Source: Roseovarius atlanticus (GTDB taxonomy: Bacteria; Pseudomonadota; Alphaproteobacteria; Rhodobacterales; Rhodobacteraceae). Taken from it: 64,000 nt of DNA. The number at the start of each line of letters is the position of its first letter. Positions within the stretch are counted from its first letter, which is position 1. Where the stretch lies: assembly GCF_001441615.1 (NCBI RefSeq), contig NZ_LAXJ01000025.1:16488-80487 (forward strand), written 5' to 3'. A program made the position numbers and the translations under genes. The notes below the pieces were generated by a model that ran no database searches, was not told the DNA's origin, and worked only from the letters and a program-made list of their open reading frames with translations. This document shows, piece after piece, positions 50,631-59,727 of the stretch.

Positions 50631-51974
50631 ATGGCGAACAAGAAATCCCGTCTGGAATACTGGCGCGAAACCAGCCCGATCGACATCCTCAAGGATATCG
50701 GCAGCTTCTTCTATTTCGCCATGCGCCGCTTCGTGAATGACGGCCTCAGCCAGGCCGCCGGCGCGCTCACCTATTCCACCCTGCTGGCCCTCGTGCCGCT
50801 CCTTGTGATCGCCTTTGCCGTGCTCTCGGGCTTTCCCGCCTTCGACCCCGTGAAGATCCGGATGCAGGAAATGTTCTTCGGCATCCTCATCCCCGAGGTC
50901 GGCTCGGACGTACGCACCTACATCTCGGACTTCACCAGCAACGCCAGCGACTTGACCGTCGCGGGCATCATAGCCCTGCCCGTGACTGCCGTGCTGCTCC
51001 TGTCCACCATCGAGGCCACGCTCAACAGCATCTGGCGCGTCTCCCGGCCCCGTCCCCTGCATGTGCGGCTCTTGACCTTCTGGGCGCTGCTGACCATGGG
51101 CCCCCTGCTGATCGGGGCCAGCTTCACGCTCACCACCGACGTCATGCGCCCGCTTCAGGACTGGGCCAAGGACACCGGGTACCTGCCGTCGCTCGACCTG
51201 CGCGCCGACTGGCCGCGCACGGTGCTCGCGCTGATCAACACGACCATCGTCTTCACCCTGCTCTACTGCGTCGTGCCGGCGGTGCAGGTCAAGGTCCGCA
51301 ACGCGCTCATCGGCGGGGCCTTCGCCGCGGTCGCCTTCCAGCTGCTGCAATGGGGCTTCAACACCTTCGTCACCTCGTCGGCCACCTATTCCACCATCTA
51401 CGGCGCCGTCGCGGTCTTCCCGATCTTCCTCATCTGGGTCTACTCCTCCTGGACGGTGATCATCCTCGGTGCGGTGCTCACCGCATCCTTTCCCGACTGG
51501 TGGCGCCGGCGCGACATCCTCTCGGGCACCGCCCTCACGCCCGCCGAAACGCTTCAGGTCGCGGTCGCTCTTCTCGCGGCACTCGTCCGGCTCGCGCCCA
51601 AGGGCCGCTCGCTCAGCCAGGACGACCTGGCCGAGGCCGTGCCGCTCCTGGCGCGCGATGCCACGCTCGAGGACCTGCTAGAGGCCAACTACATCGTCGA
51701 AACCGAGGACGGCAAACTTTGCCTCGCGCGCGATCTGCACCGCGTCACCGTGGCCGAGCTGGCCCGCGACATCGGCCTCAGCCTCGGGCGCACCCGCGAC
51801 ATCAGCGACCGCCCCTCGCTGGAACAGGTGGCCGGCACCACCGGCACCCTGCCCGACCTGCTAACCCGCCTGCGCGAGGCCGAGGACGATATCCTCGACC
51901 GCTCCGTCGCCTCGGTCATAGCCGGCCGCGACCCGGCACCGAACGAAACCTCCCAAGCGATCAAGCTCTACTGA
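50631..51974 (+). CDS. YihY/BrkB-family inner-membrane protein
   Basis: A 447-residue protein. About six membrane segments are in the first ~290 residues ([96 protein letters not shown]). Family words [17 protein letters not shown] and [16 protein letters not shown] are present. The C-terminal ~150 residues form a soluble, regulator-like helical domain. The family was once called ribonuclease BN; true function is uncertain. Confidence 0.88.
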   Translation: MANKKSRLEYWRETSPIDILKDIGSFFYFAMRRFVNDGLSQAAGALTYSTLLALVPLLVIAFAVLSGFPAFDPVKIRMQEMFFGILIPEVGSDVRTYISDFTSNASDLTVAGIIALPVTAVLLLSTIEATLNSIWRVSRPRPLHVRLLTFWALLTMGPLLIGASFTLTTDVMRPLQDWAKDTGYLPSLDLRADWPRTVLALINTTIVFTLLYCVVPAVQVKVRNALIGGAFAAVAFQLLQWGFNTFVTSSATYSTIYGAVAVFPIFLIWVYSSWTVIILGAVLTASFPDWWRRRDILSGTALTPAETLQVAVALLAALVRLAPKGRSLSQDDLAEAVPLLARDATLEDLLEANYIVETEDGKLCLARDLHRVTVAELARDIGLSLGRTRDISDRPSLEQVAGTTGTLPDLLTRLREAEDDILDRSVASVIAGRDPAPNETSQAIKLY

Positions 51975-51981
51975 CGTCTGC

Positions 51982-52040
51982 GTAGGGTGGGGTTTCACCC
52001 CACCACGCCCTACCCGTCCCGGACCTGATCCGGGACCTCC
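51982..52040. repeat. Two palindromes in tandem after the BrkB gene
   Basis: GTAGGGTGGGG-TTT-CACCCCACC...CCCTAC (51982-52013) is followed directly by the REP-like CCGTCCCGGACCTGATCCGGGACCTCC in pieces (52014-52040). Both lie between convergent gene ends and probably act as transcript ends for the BrkB gene and pirin gene. Confidence 0.65.
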
Positions 52041-52057
52041 CCGACCACGTCCCACGT

Positions 52058-53029
52058 CTACCCCTTGGGCCGCTTCACCTTCATCCGCTCCATATCCTCG
52101 GTGATCGGAATGAACTCGTCCGCGTCCCCGGGCGGCAGCCTGAACGGCCCGCCCTCCCAATCGGCGGCCTTCCACGCCTTCTTCGCCGCCTCGATCTTCT
52201 CGATGTCCGACGACACGAAATTCCACCATATGTAGCGCGGCCCGTTGAACGTCTCGCCGCCCAGCGCCATCACCCGCGCGCCTTGCGGCCCCGCCTTGAC
52301 GCTCATCCGGTCACCGGGGCGGAACACCATCATCCGCCCCGCCTCGAACACCTCGCCTGCGATCTCCACGCTGCCTTGTGTCACGTAGAGCCCCCGATCC
52401 TCGTGCTCGTCCGGCAAGGGAAAGCTAGCCCCCGGCGCCAGCACCGCGTCGGCATAGAAGATCTCGGATTGCATCGTCACCGGGCTTTTCTCGCCCCAGC
52501 CCGTGCCCAGGATCAGCCGCACCTCGGCCCCGCCGTCGTTCAGAAACGGCAGCGCCGCCTCCTTGTGGTGCTCGAAATCCGGCGCCATGTCCTCGCGGTC
52601 CTCGGGCAGCGCGATCCACGTCTGGATGCCAAAGAGGTTATGCCGCGTGGCCCGCGTCTCTTCGCTGGTGCGTTCCGAGTGGGTCACACCCTGCCCCGCC
52701 AGCATCCAGTTGACCTCGCCGGGATAGATCATCTGGTGCGTGCCCAGGCTGTCGCGATGCTCGAACTCGCCCTGGTACAGATACGTCACCGTCCCGAGGC
52801 CAATATGCGGATGCGGCCGCACGTCGATGCCGCCTTCGGTGATGAACTCCGCCGGCCCCATCTGGTCGAAGAAAATGAACGGGCCGACCATCTGCCGCTC
52901 GGGGCTCGGCAGCGCGCGGCGCACCTCGAACCCGCCCAGGTCCCGCGCCCGCGGGATGATCAGCGTCTCTATGCCGTCCAGCCCCCCGGCATCGGGGCAA
53001 TCGGGGTTCTGCGTCGGGTTCCAGCTCAT
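52058..53029 (-). CDS. Pirin-family protein (cupin, quercetinase-like)
   Basis: A 323-residue double cupin. Metal-binding residues of the N-terminal cupin are visible in VRPHPHIGLGTVTYLYQGEFEHRDSLG (His-x-His and Glu-His). MLAGQGVTHSER and the C-terminal cupin (ETFNGPRYIWWNFVSS) follow. Pirins can have quercetin 2,3-dioxygenase activity or act in redox sensing. It is 15 bases downstream of the hydrolase at 53045 in a quinone-stress set. Confidence 0.9.
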   Translation of the reverse strand: MSWNPTQNPDCPDAGGLDGIETLIIPRARDLGGFEVRRALPSPERQMVGPFIFFDQMGPAEFITEGGIDVRPHPHIGLGTVTYLYQGEFEHRDSLGTHQMIYPGEVNWMLAGQGVTHSERTSEETRATRHNLFGIQTWIALPEDREDMAPDFEHHKEAALPFLNDGGAEVRLILGTGWGEKSPVTMQSEIFYADAVLAPGASFPLPDEHEDRGLYVTQGSVEIAGEVFEAGRMMVFRPGDRMSVKAGPQGARVMALGGETFNGPRYIWWNFVSSDIEKIEAAKKAWKAADWEGGPFRLPPGDADEFIPITEDMERMKVKRPKG

Positions 53030-53044
53030 CTCGCTCTCCTTGTC

Positions 53045-53647
53045 TCAGGTCAAATGGCGCGCCAGCGCCTGCACTTCCTCGGGCCGTATCTCGTGCCCGC
53101 CGTCATGAATCACCGTCTCGACGTCCGCACCTTGCGCCGCCAGCCACTCTATCAGCCGCGCACTCAGCGGCCACGGACAGATCGGATCCTGCCGCCCCGC
53201 CGTGACAAGCACATGTCGCCCATCCAGTCCCGAAACCGGCTCCGGCTCCCACGGGATCAGCGGATGCATCAGCCCCACCCGGTCAAACAGGTCCGGTCGC
53301 GCCATCACGACCGAGGCCAGTATATTCGCCCCGTTGGAATAGCCGAAGCCATACGTGTCCACGCCCGGATGCGCCTCCTTGTGCGCCTCGACGAAGCGCA
53401 CCATCGCTTGCGTGCGCCGCGCAAGGTCGTCCATGTCATAGACCCCCTCGCCCGTGCGCCGGAAAAACCGCGCCGCGCCGTGCTCCGACACGTCCCCCCG
53501 CGGCGAAACGATGCCGGCCGCCGGGTTCACCTGCCGCACAAGATCGAAGAACTGCGTCTCGTCCCCGCCCGTGCCATGAAAGGCAAAGACCAGCGGCGCG
53601 CCCGCATCGGGCGCCCGCGTCTTGGCATGGTAAAGATCCAGCGCCAT
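53045..53647 (-). CDS. Alpha/beta hydrolase, phospholipase/carboxylesterase type (MhqD-like)
   Basis: A 200-residue cytoplasmic hydrolase with FAFHGTGGDETQF, nucleophile elbow GFGYSNGANI (Gly-x-Ser-x-Gly variant YSNGA), acid region VTAGRQDPICP and catalytic His in IHDGGHEI. It is four bases downstream of the ring-cleaving dioxygenase. The MhqD-MhqO pairing is known in quinone-resistance operons of Bacillus; the analogy here is by family and order. Confidence 0.87.
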   Translation of the reverse strand: MALDLYHAKTRAPDAGAPLVFAFHGTGGDETQFFDLVRQVNPAAGIVSPRGDVSEHGAARFFRRTGEGVYDMDDLARRTQAMVRFVEAHKEAHPGVDTYGFGYSNGANILASVVMARPDLFDRVGLMHPLIPWEPEPVSGLDGRHVLVTAGRQDPICPWPLSARLIEWLAAQGADVETVIHDGGHEIRPEEVQALARHLT

Positions 53648-53651
53648 CGCC

Positions 53652-54584
53652 TCACTCCACCAGCTTCGGCAGATGCGCCTCGATCTTGGCGCGGTGCGGC
53701 TCGTAGCGATCCGGCAGCTTCAGCGCCGAGCCCAGGTTCGCCGTATCCTCGTCCCGGTCGAAGCCCGGCTCGTTGGTCGCCACCTCGAACAGCACATCGC
53801 CCGGCGTGCGGAAATAGATCGACCAGAAATAGTCGCGGTCGATCACCGGCGTCACGTCATACCCTGTGTCCACCAGCCGCTTGCGCACGTCCAGCTGCGT
53901 CGCCCGGTCCTCGACCGAGAACGCGATATGGTGCACCGATCCCGCGCCCTGGTTGGCCGGCTTGGCGCTCGGCGCCTCCTGCAGGTCGATCGTGTCCGCC
54001 GCATTCCCGCCCTCGACGACATAGCGCGTCAGGTCGCCCTGGGTATCCATCTTCTGATACCCCATGAAGCGCAAGAGTTCGCCCGTCGCATCCGCATCGC
54101 GCAGCGCGAACCGCGCCCCGTGAAAGCCCAGGATAGCGGCACTTTCCGGCACGTCCGCGCCCGTCCACGGCGTGCGCCCGCGCACATCCGTCTCGACCAG
54201 CGCGAAACCGTCGCCATCCGGGCCGTCAAAGCCCAGCCGCTTCTCGCCGAACGCCTCATCCTCGATCAGCCCGGTCACACCCGCCGCGGCTAGACGGTTT
54301 TTCCAATAGCCCAGTGCGCCGTGCGGCACCGCAAATTCGGTCACGCCGACCTCGCCCACGCCCCGCGTGCCGCGCGGCATCTGGCCGAAGGGGAAGGTCG
54401 TCATCACCGCCCCCGGCGTGCCCACCTCGTCGCCGAAATACAGGTGATACACCTCAGGCGCGTCGAAATTCACCGTGATCTTCACCCGGCGCAATCCCAG
54501 CACCTTGGTAAAGAATGCGTTGTTGTCATTGGCATCGCCCGCCATCGACGTCACGTGATGCAGGCCCTTGATCTTGGTAATCAT
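53652..54584 (-). CDS. Ring-cleaving dioxygenase, VOC superfamily (MhqO-like)
   Basis: A 310-residue protein with two vicinal-oxygen-chelate modules. Metal ligands are expected in KGLHHVTSM (His), GSVHHIAFSVED (His) and GDVLFEVATNEPGF (Glu). The start IKGLHHVTSMAGDANDN and EVYHLYFGDEVGTPG are family hallmarks. It is the first gene of the minus-strand set dioxygenase-hydrolase-pirin, opposite a LysR regulator, and probably detoxifies quinones or aromatics. Confidence 0.9.
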   Translation of the reverse strand: MITKIKGLHHVTSMAGDANDNNAFFTKVLGLRRVKITVNFDAPEVYHLYFGDEVGTPGAVMTTFPFGQMPRGTRGVGEVGVTEFAVPHGALGYWKNRLAAAGVTGLIEDEAFGEKRLGFDGPDGDGFALVETDVRGRTPWTGADVPESAAILGFHGARFALRDADATGELLRFMGYQKMDTQGDLTRYVVEGGNAADTIDLQEAPSAKPANQGAGSVHHIAFSVEDRATQLDVRKRLVDTGYDVTPVIDRDYFWSIYFRTPGDVLFEVATNEPGFDRDEDTANLGSALKLPDRYEPHRAKIEAHLPKLVE

Positions 54585-54670
54585 CCTGTCGCCCTTTCGG
54601 TTGAGGAACTGTTACCGTGCAATCTGGGGCAAAGGCCGCCCCAGGGGAATAGCAACAAACTTGCATAGAC

Positions 54671-54689
54671 TATTGCGCATGGTGCAATA
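54671..54689. promoter_or_regulatory. LysR-type operator TATTGC-N7-GCAATA
   Basis: A perfect 6-bp inverted repeat, matching the T-N11-A pattern of LysR sites, ends nine bases before the LysR gene start and lies in the 113-bp divergent region to the dioxygenase operon. It fits autoregulation and control of the divergent genes. Confidence 0.6.
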
Positions 54690-54697
54690 ATGGTTTC

Positions 54698-55612
54698 ATG
54701 CAGGATATCAAACCCATCCGCGTCTTTCTCGAAGTGGCCGAACGGCGCAGCTTCGCCGCCGCCGCCCGCGCGCTCGACATGACCCCCTCCAGCGTCACGC
54801 GCATCGTGGCCCGGCTCGAAGACAGCCTTGGCCAGCAGCTGCTCCTGCGCACCACCCGCAAGGTCTCGCTCACCGATGCCGGTGCCGTGGTCGCCGCCCG
54901 CTACCGCCCGCTTCTGGCGGAGCTTGACGCCACCACCGACGCGCTGATGCACGCCGCCCATCCCGACGCGGGCCGCCTGCGCCTCAACGCGCCCATGTCA
55001 TTGGGCCTGCGCCTGATGCCGGGCCTCATCGCCGCCTTCCGCGACGCCTATCCCCGGATCGACCTCAACGTCACCCTGACCGACCGCTTCGTCGACATCA
55101 TCGAAGACCCCTATGACCTGTCGATCCGCATCTCCGGGCCTCCGTCCGACAAATCCACCATCTGGCGCAAGATCTGCGAGGTGCCGCGCCACGCCGTCGC
55201 CGCCCCCTCCCTTTTCGCCGACACAGCCGCACCCACCGACCCCGCCGACCTGCCCCGCGACCTGTGCCTGTCCTACAGCGCCACCGGCACGCCCGAGACG
55301 TGGGAGTTCACCCGCGACGGGGCCAACCGCACCGTCCAGGCGGGCAGCCGCCTGATCACCAACAACGGCGACCTGCTCTGCCAGGTGGCCCGCCTGGGCC
55401 AGGGCATCACCGTGCTGCCCGACTTCCTCGTGGCCGACGGACTGGCCTCAGGCGAGATCACGATCCTGATGCCCGACTGGCAGGTCAGCCCCCTCTGGCT
55501 CACGCTTTTCTACCCGCCGTATGAGGCGTTTCCCCCGCTGGTGGCCACCTTCACCACCTTCTTCGAAGACTATATCCGCCGCACCGCCCCCGTCTTCTTC
55601 CGTTTCGCCTGA
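54698..55612 (+). CDS. LysR-family transcriptional regulator
   Basis: A 304-residue regulator. The helix-turn-helix is FLEVAERRSFAAAARALDMTPSSVTRIVARLEDSLGQQLLLRTTRKV in order, and the effector domain (GRLRLNAPMSLGLRLMPGL, PRIDLNVTLTDRFVDIIED, LSIRISGPPSD) belongs to the AaeR/CrgA-like group. Start ATG 54698. Divergent from the quinone-stress genes it most likely controls. Confidence 0.92.
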   Translation: MQDIKPIRVFLEVAERRSFAAAARALDMTPSSVTRIVARLEDSLGQQLLLRTTRKVSLTDAGAVVAARYRPLLAELDATTDALMHAAHPDAGRLRLNAPMSLGLRLMPGLIAAFRDAYPRIDLNVTLTDRFVDIIEDPYDLSIRISGPPSDKSTIWRKICEVPRHAVAAPSLFADTAAPTDPADLPRDLCLSYSATGTPETWEFTRDGANRTVQAGSRLITNNGDLLCQVARLGQGITVLPDFLVADGLASGEITILMPDWQVSPLWLTLFYPPYEAFPPLVATFTTFFEDYIRRTAPVFFRFA

Positions 55613-55732
55613 CAGGGCCCTGCACAAAAATCCAGCAGTTCCGGCCCCTTAGCCAAGCCCGCTCAGCCCCCGGCAACTGACTATCTTGCCAGCCCCGCGT
55701 CCGCCTGCTTCTATGAAACGCCGGAGGTGAAC

Positions 55733-57157
55733 ATGTCATCAGACCCTTTCTTCGACGAAATGTGGGGCACGTCGCAATCCCTGCGCGACCCCTATGCCAC
55801 GTTCCACCAGTGGTTCGACGCCGAGGACCCCGCCCGCCTGCGCGCCAAGCAGCGCGAGGCCGAGGATCTCTTTCGCCTGACCGGCATCACCTTCAACGTC
55901 TACGGCCGCGCCGAGGCCGAGGAGCGGCTCATTCCCTTCGACATCATCCCGCGCATCCTGTCGGGCAACGAATGGTACAAGCTGTCGCGCGGCATCGAAC
56001 AGCGCGTCCGCGCGATCAACGCCTTCCTGCACGACATCTATCACAAGCAGGAAATCGTGAAGGCCGGCCGCCTACCCGCCGAGATGATCGCCCGCAACGA
56101 GGCCTTCCTGCCCCACATGATCGGGGTCGAGCCGCCCGGCGGCGTCTACACCCACATCGTCGGCATCGACGTGGTCCGCACCGGCCCCGGCGACTTCTTC
56201 GTGCTCGAAGACAACGCCCGCACCCCCTCGGGCGTCAGCTACATGCTGGAAAACCGCGAAACCATGCTCCAGATGTTCCCCGAGCTGTTTTCCCGCAACC
56301 GCGTCCAGCCGGTCCAGAACTATCCCACCAACCTGCGCCGTTCGCTCGCCGCCTGCGCGCCCGAAATTACCAAGGACGCGCCCGTGGTGGCCGTGCTGAC
56401 CCCCGGCATCTACAATTCCGCCTATTTCGAACACGCCTTCCTGGCCGACCAGATGGGCGTCGAACTGGTCGAAGGCAACGATCTGCGCGTGGTCGACGGC
56501 CGCGTCGCCATGCGCACCACCCGCGGCTACACACCCATCGACGTGCTCTATCGCCGCGTCGACGACGACTTTCTCGATCCGCTCAACTTCAACCCCGACA
56601 GCCAGCTTGGCGTCGCGGGCATCATGGATGTCTACCGCGCGGGCGGCATCACCATCGCCAACGCGCCGGGCACCGGCATCGCCGACGACAAGGCGATCTA
56701 CTCCTACATGCCCGACATCGTGGAATTCTACACCGGCGAACAGCCGCTTCTGCCCAACGTCCCCACCTGGCGCTGCTCGGATGCCGACGACCTGGCCTAT
56801 GTGCGCGAACACCTGGCCGAACTGGTGGTGAAAGAGGTTCACGGCTCCGGCGGCTACGGAATGCTCGTCGGCCCCGCCGCGTCGAAAAAGGAAATCGCCG
56901 ACTTCGCGAAAAAGCTCGACGCCAAGCCCTCGAACTACATCGCCCAGCCCACGCTCAGCCTCTCGACCGTGCCCACCTTCACCGCCAAGGGCCTCAGCCC
57001 CCGGCATGTCGACCTGCGCCCGTTCGTCTTGGTCAATCCCGACGGCATCCAGATCACGCCCGGCGGCCTGACGCGCGTGGCGCTCAAGAAAGGCTCGCTG
57101 GTGGTGAACTCGTCGCAGGGCGGCGGCACCAAGGACACCTGGGTGCTGGAGGACTGA
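55733..57157 (+). CDS. Circularly permuted type 2 ATP-grasp protein (Anbu operon)
   Basis: A 474-residue ATP-grasp-like protein. Typical segments are RGIEQRVRAINAFLHDIYH, IVGIDVVRTGPGDFFVLEDNARTPSGVSYMLENR in parts, LTPGIYNSAYFEHAFLA, VVKEVHGSGGYGMLVG and SQGGGTKDTWVL. ATG 55733 follows GGAGG; GTG 55727 overlaps it. First of four genes conserved with the proteasome-like Anbu protease; a ligase-type modification of an unknown client is inferred for the set. Confidence 0.92.
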   Translation: MSSDPFFDEMWGTSQSLRDPYATFHQWFDAEDPARLRAKQREAEDLFRLTGITFNVYGRAEAEERLIPFDIIPRILSGNEWYKLSRGIEQRVRAINAFLHDIYHKQEIVKAGRLPAEMIARNEAFLPHMIGVEPPGGVYTHIVGIDVVRTGPGDFFVLEDNARTPSGVSYMLENRETMLQMFPELFSRNRVQPVQNYPTNLRRSLAACAPEITKDAPVVAVLTPGIYNSAYFEHAFLADQMGVELVEGNDLRVVDGRVAMRTTRGYTPIDVLYRRVDDDFLDPLNFNPDSQLGVAGIMDVYRAGGITIANAPGTGIADDKAIYSYMPDIVEFYTGEQPLLPNVPTWRCSDADDLAYVREHLAELVVKEVHGSGGYGMLVGPAASKKEIADFAKKLDAKPSNYIAQPTLSLSTVPTFTAKGLSPRHVDLRPFVLVNPDGIQITPGGLTRVALKKGSLVVNSSQGGGTKDTWVLED

Positions 57158-57158
57158 C

Positions 57159-58100
57159 ATGCTGGGCAAAACCGCAAACGGCCTCTTCTGGCTCTTCCGC
57201 TACCTCGAACGGGCCGAAAACACCGCCCGTCTGATCGAGACCGGCCAGCGCATCGCGCTGACCCGCCTGGGCGACAGCGCCTCGGAATGGCGCTCGGTGC
57301 TGCAATCGGCCGGCGTCTGGCCCGCCTTCGAGGCGGCCAAGGGCGAGGTCACCAAGGAGGCCGCGATCAACTGGCTTCTGCGCGACCGGGGCAACAGCTC
57401 GTCGGTCTATTCCTGCATCTGCGCCGCCCGCCAGAACGCGCGGCTGGTGCGCACCGCGCTGACCGGCGACATGTGGGAGGCGATCAACAGCGCCTACATG
57501 AACGCCCAGGAAAACCTCGGCCGCCAGGTGGCCGAACGCGACCTGCCCGGCTGTCTGCGCACCCTGCGCCAGAACACCTCGCTGGTGCGCGGCATGACCC
57601 ACGGCACCATGCTGCGCGGCGAACGGTATGATTTCGCCCGGCTCGGCACCTTCCTCGAACGCGCCGATAACACGGCGCGCATCCTCGACGTGAAATACTA
57701 CGTGCTGCTGCCTTCGGCCCGCGCCGTGGGCTCGGCACTGGACAACGTGCAGTGGGAAACCATTCTGCGCTCGGTCGCCGCGCGCGGCGGCTTTCGCATG
57801 GAATACGGCGCCGATTCCGGCCCGCGCGACATCACCCATTTCCTCATTCTCGACCAGCGCCTGCCACGCAGCCTCGCCTTCTGCGCTGCCCAGCTTCAGG
57901 AAAACCTGCGCAGCCTCAACGCCGGCAACGCCCACCCGTCGGACGCCATGAAAAAGCTCGACTTCATCAACCGCAAGTATCTCGCCCACGAGGTCGACGC
58001 GATCTTCGATTACGGCCTGCACGAATACATCACCGAGATCATTGCCCTGCTCGCCGACCTGGCGCAGGAGATCGAGCGCGAGTACCGCTTCTATGAGTGA
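57159..58100 (+). CDS. Alpha-E domain protein (Anbu operon)
   Basis: A 313-residue, mainly helical protein with family features LFRYLERAENTARLIETGQR, NLGRQVAERDLPGCLRTLRQNTSLVRGMTHGTML in parts, and FLERADNTARILDVKYYVLL. It starts one base after the ATP-grasp stop and overlaps the transglutaminase-like gene. Alpha-E proteins accompany ATP-grasp partners; their biochemical role is unknown. Confidence 0.92.
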   Translation: MLGKTANGLFWLFRYLERAENTARLIETGQRIALTRLGDSASEWRSVLQSAGVWPAFEAAKGEVTKEAAINWLLRDRGNSSSVYSCICAARQNARLVRTALTGDMWEAINSAYMNAQENLGRQVAERDLPGCLRTLRQNTSLVRGMTHGTMLRGERYDFARLGTFLERADNTARILDVKYYVLLPSARAVGSALDNVQWETILRSVAARGGFRMEYGADSGPRDITHFLILDQRLPRSLAFCAAQLQENLRSLNAGNAHPSDAMKKLDFINRKYLAHEVDAIFDYGLHEYITEIIALLADLAQEIEREYRFYE

Positions 58101-58902
58101 CCCCATGCACCTGCACATAAAGCACATCACGCGCTACCGCTTTTCCGGCCCCGTGACCTATGGCCTGCAACAGCTGCGCAAAACGCCCAAGACCACGCGC
58201 GCCCAGCAGATCCTGACCTGGTCCACCAGCATCGAGAACGGCCGCAAGGAGGCGGATTTCACCGACCATCACAACAACGCCGTCGAGTTGATCAGCTTCG
58301 ACCGCGACACCACCGAACTGACCGTGACCAGCCAGGGCGAAGTGGTGCTCGAGGATGTCAGCGGCGTGCTGGGCCGGCACCTGGGCCCCGCGCCGCTCTG
58401 GCTCTACGAACAGGCCACCAAGCGTACCGAGGCCAAGTCCGGCGCCCGCGCCCTCATCCGCAAGGTCGACGAACCCGAGCCGCTCGACCGCCTGCACGCG
58501 CTCAGCAAGACGATCCGCGACAGCGTGGCCTTCCAGGTCGGCGCGTCCGAGCCCAGCTGGTCCGCCGAGGACGCGATCAGCCACGGCAAGGGCGTCTGCC
58601 AGGACCATACCCACATCTTCCTGGCCTGCGCCCGCGCCATGGGCTTTCCCGCCCGTTACGTCTCGGGCTATCTCATGCTCGACGACCGCACCGCCCAGGA
58701 CGCGATGCACGCCTGGGCCGAGGCGCATGTCGAGGCGCTGGGGTGGGTCGGCTTCGACATATCCAACGGAATTTCCCCCGACACACGCTACGTCCGCGTT
58801 GCAACGGGTCTCGATTACGCCGATGCTGCGCCCATCACAGGCACCAGAATCGGCGGCCCCGAGGAACGCCTCGAGGTCGAGATCGACGTCACCCAACAAT
58901 AG
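58093..58902 (+). CDS. Transglutaminase-like protease-fold protein (Anbu operon)
   Basis: A 269-residue protein with an N-terminal bacterial transglutaminase-like domain (HLHIKHITRYRFSGPVTYGLQQLR in part) and a catalytic core: GKGVCQDHTHIFL (Cys), AMHAWAEAHV (His) and GWVGFDISNG (Asp). ATG 58093 overlaps the alpha-E stop; ATG 58105 is an alternative. It is a peptidase or ligase candidate in the Anbu set. Confidence 0.9.
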   Translation: MSDPMHLHIKHITRYRFSGPVTYGLQQLRKTPKTTRAQQILTWSTSIENGRKEADFTDHHNNAVELISFDRDTTELTVTSQGEVVLEDVSGVLGRHLGPAPLWLYEQATKRTEAKSGARALIRKVDEPEPLDRLHALSKTIRDSVAFQVGASEPSWSAEDAISHGKGVCQDHTHIFLACARAMGFPARYVSGYLMLDDRTAQDAMHAWAEAHVEALGWVGFDISNGISPDTRYVRVATGLDYADAAPITGTRIGGPEERLEVEIDVTQQ

Positions 58903-58914
58903 CGAAGGACGGGC

Positions 58915-59658
58915 ATGACATATTGCGTGGGAATGGTTCTCGACCGGGGCCTCGTGTTCATGTCGGACACCCGCACCAATGCCGGGCTGGATAATATCTC
59001 GACCTTCAAGAAGCTGACGACCTGGGAAAGCCCCGGCGACCGCGTCATCACGCTTCTCTCCGCCGGCAACCTCGCCACCACCCAGTCGGTGATCAGCCTG
59101 CTCGACGAACGCTCCAAATCCCCCGGCGACCGCACGCCGTCCCTGCTGGGCGTGCCCTCGCTCTTTCAGGCCGCGCGCATGGTGGCCGACACTCTGCGCG
59201 AGGTGATCGAGCGCACGGGCGACAGCGGCCAGCGCGCCGACGGCACCTTTAACGCCACCATCATGCTGGGCGGCCAGATCGCCGGCAGCCCGCCGCGCCT
59301 CTTTCTGATCTACCCCGAGGGCAATTTCATCGAGGCCGGCGACGACACGCCCTTCTTCCAGATGGGCGAAACCAAGTATGGCCGCCCCATCCTCGTGCGC
59401 GCTTTCGATCCCGACCTCAGCTTCGAGGCCGCGATGAAGCTCCTGCTGGTCAGCTTCGACTCCACGCTCAAGGCCAACCTGACCGTGGGCGCGCCGTTCG
59501 ATTTCCACATCTACGAAACCGACAGCCTGACGATCGGCCAGACCGGTCGGATAGAGGCCGACAGCCCCTGGTTCGAGGCCGTCTCCAAGGGCTGGGGCGA
59601 GGCGCTCAAATCCGCCCTCGACAGCCTGCCGGACGTCAAGCTGTCAAAGCTTCAGTAG
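58915..59658 (+). CDS. Proteasome-type protease Anbu
   Basis: A 247-residue protein with the Ntn-hydrolase fold of bacterial proteasome homologues. TYCVGMVLDRGLVFMSDTRTNAGLDNIS places the nucleophile Thr2 directly after the initiator Met, with no propeptide. Later segments TFNATIMLGGQIAGSPPRLFLIYPEGNFIEA fit the beta-subunit core. Anbu forms open helical rings in other species; natural substrates are unknown. It is the last gene of the operon 55733-59658. Confidence 0.93.
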   Translation: MTYCVGMVLDRGLVFMSDTRTNAGLDNISTFKKLTTWESPGDRVITLLSAGNLATTQSVISLLDERSKSPGDRTPSLLGVPSLFQAARMVADTLREVIERTGDSGQRADGTFNATIMLGGQIAGSPPRLFLIYPEGNFIEAGDDTPFFQMGETKYGRPILVRAFDPDLSFEAAMKLLLVSFDSTLKANLTVGAPFDFHIYETDSLTIGQTGRIEADSPWFEAVSKGWGEALKSALDSLPDVKLSKLQ

Positions 59659-59727
59659 CTGAACCAGCCGATGACGGCATCGCAACGGTCAGGGCCGAAA
59701 CCGCCCCGCGCGACCCCACCTGCAAAC

